A stretch of 64,000 bases of DNA from Coenobita brevimanus (taxonomy: Eukaryota > Arthropoda > Malacostraca > Decapoda > Coenobitidae), in NCBI GenBank assembly GCA_032717465.1, contig CM064653.1:40838493-40902492 (forward strand). The letters are read 5' to 3'. Under the pieces are notes generated by a model. That model was not told where the DNA came from. It searched no databases and saw only the letters and a list, made by a program, of their open reading frames with translations. A program made the position numbers and the translations under genes. Positions 57,351-64,000 of this stretch are shown here, piece by piece. Positions within the stretch are counted from its first letter, which is position 1. Each line of letters starts with the position of its first letter.

Positions 57351-57764
57351 CTGATTTGCTTAAAAAAATTCACACTTCCTCTCTCAAAATTCAATTGCTG
57401 CTCTTCATCCTGAAATTCCATAATCGAAAATCAACCTCTTTCATATTTTATTCTCTATTACACTTCGTTCTTTCTTGGCTACCACTTCTCTTCTTTCTTG
57501 TCTACCAGTCTTACTTCTCAGAATATCACCCTTTACATATCCCATCAATCTGCCACTCGATATCAGCTCTACGAACTTCTACGAAATTCCACAGACACTT
57601 TTTTTTGGGGAGACACTTTATCTTTTTCTCCACTTTTACTACGGAGAGAATTAATGGTTCCCCCCTCACCCTCCCTGACTCTCCCATTTATCTTCCTTGC
57701 ACCTACTGACAGAGCTGATCCCCGTCTTCTTCACTTCCCCCTGATCAGTTCCATCCCTTACCCC

Positions 57765-58183
57765 TTCACACGATGACGTCTTGGTATTTCATTCTCGGGG
57801 TTACCAGGCAGTTCTATTCAGCTTACGGGCAACTTGGAGTTTGGGGGGTTAAATAAAGCCTTCATTAATATATTCACTACTACGTTGCTCTCATTGGTGA
57901 ATAAACTGGTCGGATACTATACCCTTTTCACTCTAACTTGGCCTAAAACTACCATCTCCCCATATTCACTGCCGAGTTAACAATACCTAAATACTTGAAT
58001 ATGCTGCCAGTCACGAAAAAGTGCTATGGAAGGGATGTAGGACCGTAGCATTTTTTTTTTTTTTTCCTGCCACTGTCCCACGTGAAATAAGCTGCAAAAA
58101 GGACGAAAATCTGGGCCACGTTAGAGTAAGAAGAGTATGGCAAGAGTACAGTACAAATGAGATCCTCGGACTGAATGGGTTAA
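57765..58183 (+). mobile_element. Family 2 element carrying a nested family 1 element
   Basis: The left half (57765-57920: GATGACGTCTTGGTATTTCA, TTCTATTCAGCTTACGGG, AATAAACTGGTCGG) and right end (58130-58183: GCAAGAGTACAG, CTCGGACTGAATGGGTTAA) are separated by family 1 copy G. Confidence 0.75.
57928..58127 (+). mobile_element. Family 1 MITE-like element, copy G (best preserved)
   Basis: Left TCACTCTAACTTGGCCTAAA and right GGGCCACGTTAGAGTAAG give inverted termini matching at about 14 of 16 positions. The match extends outward (ATACCCTTTTC against the complement of GAAGAGTAT). The interior has CCAGTCACGAAAAAGTGCTA and GCTGCAAAAAGGACGAAAAT. It is inserted in a family 2 element. Confidence 0.88.
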
Positions 58184-58319
58184 CTGCTCCCATCACCCTC
58201 CCTGACTCTCGCATTTCTCTACGCCTACCGATGGTCTTGATCCCGCTAGTCTCATTCCCTCCTCCTACCTGACCACCTTCATCCATTAACACTCACACAT
58301 TGAACGGTTTCTCAGTGGC

Positions 58320-58383
58320 AGCTTAAGTGGTTTGGTATTACACTAAGGAAATACAGACGTCGTCCCCCAGGGCTGAAGGGTTA
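58320..58383 (+). mobile_element. Family 2 right-end fragment
   Basis: ACACTAAGGAAATACAGACG and CCAGGGCTGAAGGGTTAA. A similar weaker piece lies at 30475-30545 (GGCTGAATGAAATCGACTGG ... GAAGGTTAA). Confidence 0.45.
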
Positions 58384-58389
58384 ACCTGC

Positions 58390-59560
58390 CGAAATACTAT
58401 GAAGAACCTAAAAATCATCCCTGCACTGCATCACGTAATAAAACCCTTACATTTACGTATACCATTCCCTTCCTCAGTCCTCACATACCCTCCCTCACTC
58501 TACAAACTTTCTCCCTCATTCCACCCTCAATCATCTTTCTCCCTCATCCCACCCTCAATCATCTAATTTCCTCCTTCATTCCCCTCCCCCTCTGTCCTCA
58601 AAGTTTCTCCCTCATCCCCTCCTCAAGCCTCAAATTTCCTCCCTCAATCCTCTAAGTTCCTTCCCCATCTCTCCCTCAACCTTGCAGTTTCCTTCTTAAA
58701 TCCTCAAATATCCTCTCTCAACCCCCACAAGTCTTTATATATCATCCTCCTGCCCGTCTTTCACTAAATCCTGTATCTTAACTTAATCCTAAACTTTTCC
58801 AGTTCTGGTCTTCCCACACAGTAATAAACCCACTACCCTTCCCCAGACCCCCCTTCCTGGAGTTCCCCTGCACCCTTTAAACTCTCGCATTTTCCCCTGA
58901 ACCCTTCTCAACCCCCTAAATTTCTTACACTGAACTCCCTCACCTCTCCCTCCTGGACCCACTCCCTGATCCCATTTAAACTTCCCACTCTCCCCTGCAC
59001 CCCCCTTCCAGCCTTCCTCATTTCCCTCTCCTCCCCATATTCCTTGCTGAACCCCATCACTTCCCCCTTACTGGAACCACCTCTTCATTCCCCCCTCTCG
59101 CAGCCACCCCCTGCCCACCCCCATTTCCCCCCTATTGGATTCGCCCCTCCCCCCGTTACTTCATGGACCCACCCTCTGTCACCCTATTTCCCCCTACTTG
59201 CAGCGCCCCAGCCTCGCCCATATCCCCCCACGCCTTCCAACCCCCACATCCCCCCACTCCTGGATCCGCCCCCTGCCTCCCCTTGCCAGACAGCCGGGCG
59301 CCGCACCTGCCAATACCACAGCTACCCGCACCACCTCCGCTCTTCCTTCCTTCCTCTCGTCTCTGTTCCTCCCTTCCTTCCCCTCTTCCTTCCTTTCCTC
59401 TCACTCCCTCCTTCCCTCCCTTCATTCGTCTGCCCTTCCTCACCTCTCTTCTTTTCTCCCCCTTCCCTTCCTTCCTCCCACCCTCTCTTGCTTCCTTCCT
59501 CTCTTTCTTCTTTCCTCTTACCCTCTCTTTTCCTCCCTATCTCCCTCCCTCCAGACGGCC
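58390..59560 (+). repeat. Pyrimidine-rich block
   Basis: CCTCAA-TTTCCTCCCTC motifs repeat at 58,500-58,720; CCCCTGCACCCCCCTTCC-type DNA follows. No gene. Confidence 0.75.
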
Positions 59561-59569
59561 ACGATTTGG

Positions 59570-60099
59570 GAATAAGCCACAGTTTTGCACCCTTTAGGTT
59601 TGTGTTGTAAACCGGCAATGTGGCTGAAAAATCGACAACAGCTGTAAGGCAAAAATACATCTGTGTAAATATCTCAATTATCAATAAATGGATTTCGCAT
59701 GAAGTGAGTTATGGAAGCGTCATGAAAGACAGAACAGATATATTTTACGGGATATAGATGCTTTATCATCATCATCATTATCACCATCCAGACCTCTTTT
59801 CCCACTTAGGGATGGAGTGAAGTTGGATCCAGAGGGCAAGAAAAAAACTGAAAGAAATATACAATAATTACAAAACACCATCCATTTTGCTTCACTTAAA
59901 TATTAAGTTTAAGCAAACAAATGCTTTTATGTTCTTCTGCATGATGAGTTTTGTAAAGGTCACAAACAGAGGTTCAAAGACACATTCCAATTATCGAACA
60001 GTTACAAACATTTCGAGAAAATAAGCTTTATGTAGTTTTTGGAATGACTGGGTATGCAGCTCTGACACGATATTAGAAAAAAAAAAAAAAAGGCTCATA

Positions 60100-60153
<54 letters not shown>

Positions 60154-60175
60154 GTATATATATATATATATATCG
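59570..60175. other. AT-rich unique DNA ending in (CA)n and (TA)n
   Basis: No gene seen; (CA)n at about 60103-60147 and (TA)n to 60172. Confidence 0.6.
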
Positions 60176-60479
60176 CTATTAATTACATGATTCGTACAAT
60201 AATATGCTTATCCGAATACATTCTATTAGTGACTCAGCATTCGTTGAGTCAAAAACAGTTTATTCATATTAGCCAGTGCAGAGAGAGGCGAACTCTAAAA
60301 TGGAATGAAATTATATTCACGTGCGAGTGCGAGGAAGTTTGGAATATATCTGACAATTCCACGGGGACGAGGCAGCAGAGCGAAACACCACCAGCAGTTT
60401 TTATTCACACACCCTAAGCTGCTTTACTTTAACTTGGCCTGAAATCGCCATCTCTCCATAATGAACGCTGAACCGTAAA

Positions 60480-60482
<3 letters not shown>

Positions 60483-60539
<57 letters not shown>
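60483..60539 (+). repeat. (GT)n(AT)n array
   Basis: About 28 nt GT then 28 nt AT, joining family 1 copy H to the inserted family 3 repeat. Confidence 0.95.
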
Positions 60540-60540
<1 letters not shown>

Positions 60541-60541
<1 letters not shown>

Positions 60542-60665
60542 ATTGCCAGACGCCTCAAAACCGTTTGGGGTGGCCACAAACAAATCGCCTCCAAGTCGCC
60601 CTGTCCCCCGCCATTTCACTGCCCTGCTCCCAACTCACACCCCCCTCTCTCATATACCTCTCCAT
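60541..60665 (+). repeat. Family 3 dispersed repeat, copy 1
   Basis: TATTGCCAGACGCCTCAAAA, TTTGGGGTGGCCACAAACAA and CGCCTCCAAGTCGCCCTGTC. It starts at the end of a (TA)n array and is inserted in family 1 copy H. A short relative (CCAGACGGGGTGGCCAAGGG) is at 11290-11309. Confidence 0.65.
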
Positions 60666-60957
60666 CCCACCCCTCCATCTCATCCTCGGCCTCCCCCTCC
60701 CTCTTCCCCCCTCCACCTCACTCACATACACTCTCTTCGTCAGTCTTTCACCCTCCATCCTTATTTTCTTCATAATGAATGCTTAAATGTATGAAGATTG
60801 AATAAATAAATATAAAAATAACGCTAATTTCGAAAAAGTGCTAAGGAATGGATGTACAGCTGTATTAGACTATTTCTGCCTCTGATCTAAATGAAATAAG
60901 CAGCAGTACGAAAAAAAAAAGAAAAAAACAGCCAAGCTAAGGTGAAGGAACTCGCTG

Positions 60958-61167
60958 TCTTAACGCCTTCACTGCCATGATGTATTTCCTTCATTTTCTC
61001 TATTACCAAGCTATGTCACTTAGGCCTTGAGTTATTTTTCTTACTGGTGAGGCTAAATACAACCTTTATTCACCCACTACGAAGCAAGACGTCCGACCAA
61101 AGGTGAATTAAATCGTCTGACCGTAGCTAGATTTAAATAACATGCTATCGGACTGAAAGGCTAAGCT
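60958..61167 (+). mobile_element. Family 2 palindromic element, complete copy (piggyBac-MITE-like)
   Basis: Begins TTAACGCCTTCACTGCCATGA and ends CGGACTGAAAGGCTAA, the reverse complement of its start. The interior has GGTGAGGCTAAATACAACC and AATTAAATCGTCTGACCG. TTAA-CC...GG-TTAA edges suggest piggyBac-type target sites; no transposase is present. Confidence 0.7.
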
Positions 61168-61339
61168 GTGTCAAGGCTATTCTTACATGTGGTCACTCCT
61201 TCAGCTACCAAACAATTTACAGTCAGATTAAGTGTGAATATTAAACCGACGGAATAAAGACAAAACGGTCATTGATAATAGGTAACTGTTATGGAGACAT
61301 CGTTAAAAATGGTTGGCAATAGGATTCCTAAACATTATA

Positions 61340-61506
61340 GAACTCAAGACTTTGAATACAGTGACATCGTATTTATTCTTGCTATCTACACACAATATTA
61401 TTCAGGCAGGAGGAGACCTCTTGTAGTGGAGAAATCCAGTCAACAGAAGGCCTCTCCAATTCGACATGTTTCTCATAGGGTGAATAAAATAGTCTGGAAT
61501 AAACAA

Positions 61507-61507
<1 letters not shown>
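61340..61507 (+). mobile_element. Family 2 element ending in a (CA)n array
   Basis: GTGACATCGTATTTATTCTT, GGAGGAGACCTCTTGTAGTG and GGTGAATAAAATAGTCTGG are in family order; the (CA)n array at 61508 starts right after the right arm. Confidence 0.6.
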
Positions 61508-61555
<48 letters not shown>

Positions 61556-61629
61556 GACGTACTGAAGAGGAAAACCATTGACATTGCTGCATACAGCGTG
61601 AACGCACCCACCCGCGCGCGCGCGCGCAT
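61508..61629 (+). repeat. (CA)n array and (CG)8 tract
   Basis: (CA)n at 61508-61553 and an alternating CGCGCGCGCGCGCG tract at about 61613-61627. Pyrimidine-rich DNA follows to 61,930. Confidence 0.95.
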
Positions 61630-62131
61630 GCCTCCCTCTCTTCCCCCCCTCCTCTCTCTCTCTCCAGTCGGACTGTGGTCTCTTGTCTGGAGCACGCAGG
61701 CAAAAAAATCGGCCAACAAAAATTTTAGACAGTCAAGGTTCCTGAAAACGCACAATTGCACATTTCTGCGACCATGTTTTTCATATCCCCCCCAACTCTC
61801 CCCCCCCACCCCAATATCCCCCAACCTCTCCTTTTCTGAGTCTAGATCCCTCCACATCCCCCCAGTTCCTCTACTCCCGACACCCCCCTTCCAACATCCA
61901 CCCCTAACTTTCTCCACCCCTAACCCCTATCTCCCTACCCAAACCTACAATAAAAATAAATTGGAAGGGTCAGTGCAACTATCCTGAGGTAATCACAAAC
62001 GGACCTACCAAAATTACCATAATATACCAGAAAAAAAAAAAAAACACGACACAAGAGTAAACAGTAATTGAAACTTATATTATGGCTAGTAAAAAAAAGG
62101 GCAAAATTCATTCGCCTGACCCAACTCATCT

Positions 62132-62252
62132 CTAATTAACCCATTCTGCCCTTTTTTTTTTTTTTTTAATGAGGCCAGACGATTATTTCAGCTTATAAAA
62201 ATTCCTTGAAAGGGAAGGGTTTAGTAAAGCTCTATCTAACCCCTGCATTAAG

Positions 62253-62320
<68 letters not shown>

Positions 62321-62380
62321 CTGAATAAAATCGTCTGGACATGGCAAGAATAAAATCGTCTGGCGAGTGCAAGAAGCAAT
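62132..62380 (+). mobile_element. Family 2 element with an internal (TA)n array
   Basis: TTAACCCATTCTGCCC, CCAGACGATTATTTCAGC, a (TA)n array at 62257-62318, then AGCTGAATAAAATCGTCTGG and a second GAATAAAATCGTCTGG. The SSR has grown at the centre of the palindrome. Confidence 0.65.
62257..62318 (+). repeat. 62-bp (TA)n array
   Basis: Pure array at the centre of a family 2 palindrome. Confidence 0.97.
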
Positions 62381-62399
62381 TATCAATACAATGTCAGGA

Positions 62400-63710
62400 A
62401 ATGAAGGCAGAAAAAGAAAACGCAAAACACTTCGTTGGGCCATCATCTTATCTCTAATTAAAAATCGAAAGGTAAACACTGGGATTCAATTCCGTTAGTA
62501 AACATCTTTCCAACATCACTAGAATTACACAACCTCAACTTCAAAGACACAGCTGGAAAAATACGAGCACACCAACAAAAGAAGAAAGCTTAGAAGGAAG
62601 GATTATACCAACATACGGAAACGTTTTAACTGGGAAGCAACAGAAGAAAGCTTAGACGCAATTATTATATCCATACCAGTAAAACGCTTTTATTGGGAAG
62701 ATACGACAATTCCAGTCCATTTGGATGAGGGTTTAAGTCGGCCGAAAACTGCCATATTTTCCCAGATAATATTTTCATGCGTGGGTGCCATTCATCCTCC
62801 TCAGCAATTAGCGGCGCTGGAAAATCAAGATAAAAGTACGCCTGGGTTAATCAAGAGACAAGAACGCCTATATTTTATGTCCACTGAATACACGCTGGTT
62901 AATAAGGAGAAAACTGGCTTTTACGAGTATTCAGTCCCAATCTTCCACCAAACTAGAGAGCGACAAGCGGTGAATTGCTCAAATGGAAGAGATATATCCA
63001 TAAATGATGATATTTCAATGTCCATCTGTAGGTATAACTCATCCATTCCCTCCTCACTGATCATACCACCACGATTCTCCGAAATGAAATTCCCAGAAAC
63101 AATGCGAAGAGTTTTAACATAATGAGTGAATCTCCGGAAATGATGCAGCGCTTATGGTGTCGTCTACCATGTTGACTTTGTTTAGACTGGAGAGTGAGGT
63201 ATACTAATGAAGTCAGTGAGGTAAGGGAGTGAAGTTTATGAGGCAAAGGAAGCAAGGAAGTTACGTCACTCCAGTATCAAATGACAATCTTAATCTGGCC
63301 ATCGACAAATTATTTCATTATGCTAACGAACCCCTACCCGCTAAATGGCTAGCTCTGATCTCCATTAACCCTATCACTCCTCAGGTTACATGTGGTTCAT
63401 CAGAGCTTACGTCGGGTGATTTTATTGAAACATGTAGAGTAAATGTGAGTAGGAAAGACAGTTGGGTGAATTCCAAAGGTGACAGGAGTGAGAGAAGCAA
63501 GTGAAGAGAGTGAGAGAGAAAAAAGTGGCAGGGAAGTCATGAGGTGGCTGAGGAAAGCGAGCACGGCGAGTCATGAGGGGGGTGGGAGAGGAGGGACAGG
63601 TTCCAGGCCGGTCATGGAACTATTGGCTGGCTGGTTTGAAAGTCACTGGGGGAGATTTTTGCCAGATGGTGGGAGGAGTACCAGGGAAGGAACTGGAATG
63701 AAAGCATGTA
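62400..63710. other. Unique DNA, no confirmed gene
   Basis: GAAGAAAGCTTAGAAGGAAG and ACAGAAGAAAGCTTAGACGC (62,580 and 62,641) mark a roughly 60-bp imperfect duplication. Otherwise only the unproven frame at 62721-63122. Confidence 0.4.
62721..63122 (+). other. Unrecognised 133-codon open frame
   Basis: A mixed-composition ATG frame outside microsatellites, ending in TAA. It has no transmembrane segment, signal peptide, zinc finger or reverse-transcriptase motif that I can see. It sits between a family 2 element (62.1-62.4 kb) and unique AT-rich DNA. Treat as unproven. Confidence 0.12.
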
Positions 63711-63714
63711 TTTA

Positions 63715-63893
63715 TTCCATTCATCCAGTATTTTTTTCCCACCTTCAGATGGGTTTATTCACCTCAGGAGAGCCCTTGAACTGGGAGAGATATAACTTGC
63801 ATTAATCCCTTCACTAAGGTGCTCTACTGAACTCAATAAAATCGTCTGGTAGCAGCAAGAAAAATAATCTGGGGATGAACGGGTTAAACACGT
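63715..63893 (+). mobile_element. Family 2 palindromic element, near-complete copy
   Basis: The left arm has CAGATGGGTTTATTCACCTC. The middle has TTGCATTAATCCCTTCACTA. The right arm has AATAAAATCGTCTGGTAGCA and GGGATGAACGGGTTAA. The arms are inverted copies. Confidence 0.7.
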
Positions 63894-64000
63894 CAGTAAG
63901 AGGTCTCACCAATGTAAAAATATCAGATTAGCATCAGACATATTTAAGCAAAGAATAATCGATCTGTTGGGGTAAGTAGAGAATGTGTCTGCTGCGAGTC

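Larger units (their letters stand above)
60424..60945 (+). mobile_element. Family 1 MITE-like element, copy H, split by an insertion
   Basis: The left part (60424-60480: TACTTTAACTTGGCCTGAAA, TCTCCATAATGAACGCTGA) and right part (60811-60945: TTTCGAAAAAGTGCTAAGGA, AAATGAAATAAGCAGCAG, GCCAAGCTAAGGTGA) belong to one copy. The gap holds (GT)n, (TA)n and a family 3 repeat. Confidence 0.75.

Overview
This is eukaryotic, very gene-poor, repeat-dominated DNA. Three things point to an arthropod, most likely a decapod crustacean: exceptionally dense and long (GA)n, (CA)n and compound dinucleotide arrays; kilobase-scale purine-rich or pyrimidine-rich low-complexity blocks; and proteins of metazoan type (a polycystin-1-like receptor and a CenG1A/AGAP-type GTPase exon). 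The decapod assignment is inference from sequence style, not from a match to a species. Most long open frames here translate to Ser/Leu/Pro-, Arg/Glu/Gly- or Thr/His-runs and come from microsatellites; I do not treat them as genes.

Supported genes, both on the minus strand. (1) 17.0-20.3 kb: a polycystin-1/LOV-1-like membrane protein. It has a possible signal peptide, a receptor-for-egg-jelly (REJ)-type module, a helical stalk, a GPS-like cysteine motif, one membrane helix, a PLAT domain and about five more helices. It stops before the channel-type polycystin domain. An in-frame TAG lies inside the REJ motif, and a short intron (66 or 102 nt) probably separates the two open blocks. (2) 49.04-49.18 kb: one 142-nt exon of a centaurin-gamma/AGAP (CenG1A) GTPase-like domain, with good splice sites and a truncated second copy of its 5' half about 80 nt upstream. 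I did not find the remaining exons.

Dispersed repeats explain much of the rest. Family 1 is a roughly 200-bp element with terminal inverted repeats and eight copies recognised by eye. Family 2 is a roughly 200-bp palindromic element with TTAA-CCC...GGG-TTAA ends (piggyBac-MITE-like) and about fifteen whole or partial copies, concentrated in 51.9-63.9 kb. Family 3 is a third dispersed repeat seeded next to TATC/TA microsatellites. At least three tRNA-derived SINE-like heads lie in 30.9-33.7 kb. Several copies are nested in one another.

Layout: 0-7 kb SSRs, CAC/CAT-rich DNA and purine blocks; 7.6-13 kb pyrimidine-rich; 13-16.9 kb mostly unique AT-rich and ACC-rich DNA; 17-20.3 kb polycystin gene; 20.4-22.4 kb SSRs and repeats; 22.4-22.8 kb purine-rich, then 22.8-25.1 kb pyrimidine-rich degenerate repeats; 25.1-33.9 kb mixed unique DNA, two minisatellites and SINE-like pieces; 33.9-47.8 kb mostly purine-rich with internal tandem repeats and two strand switches near 39.4 and 44.2 kb; 48-49.4 kb AGAP exon neighbourhood; 50.5-53.6 kb pyrimidine-rich and SSR; 53.6-64 kb long (CA)n/(GT)n arrays and dense miniature transposons.
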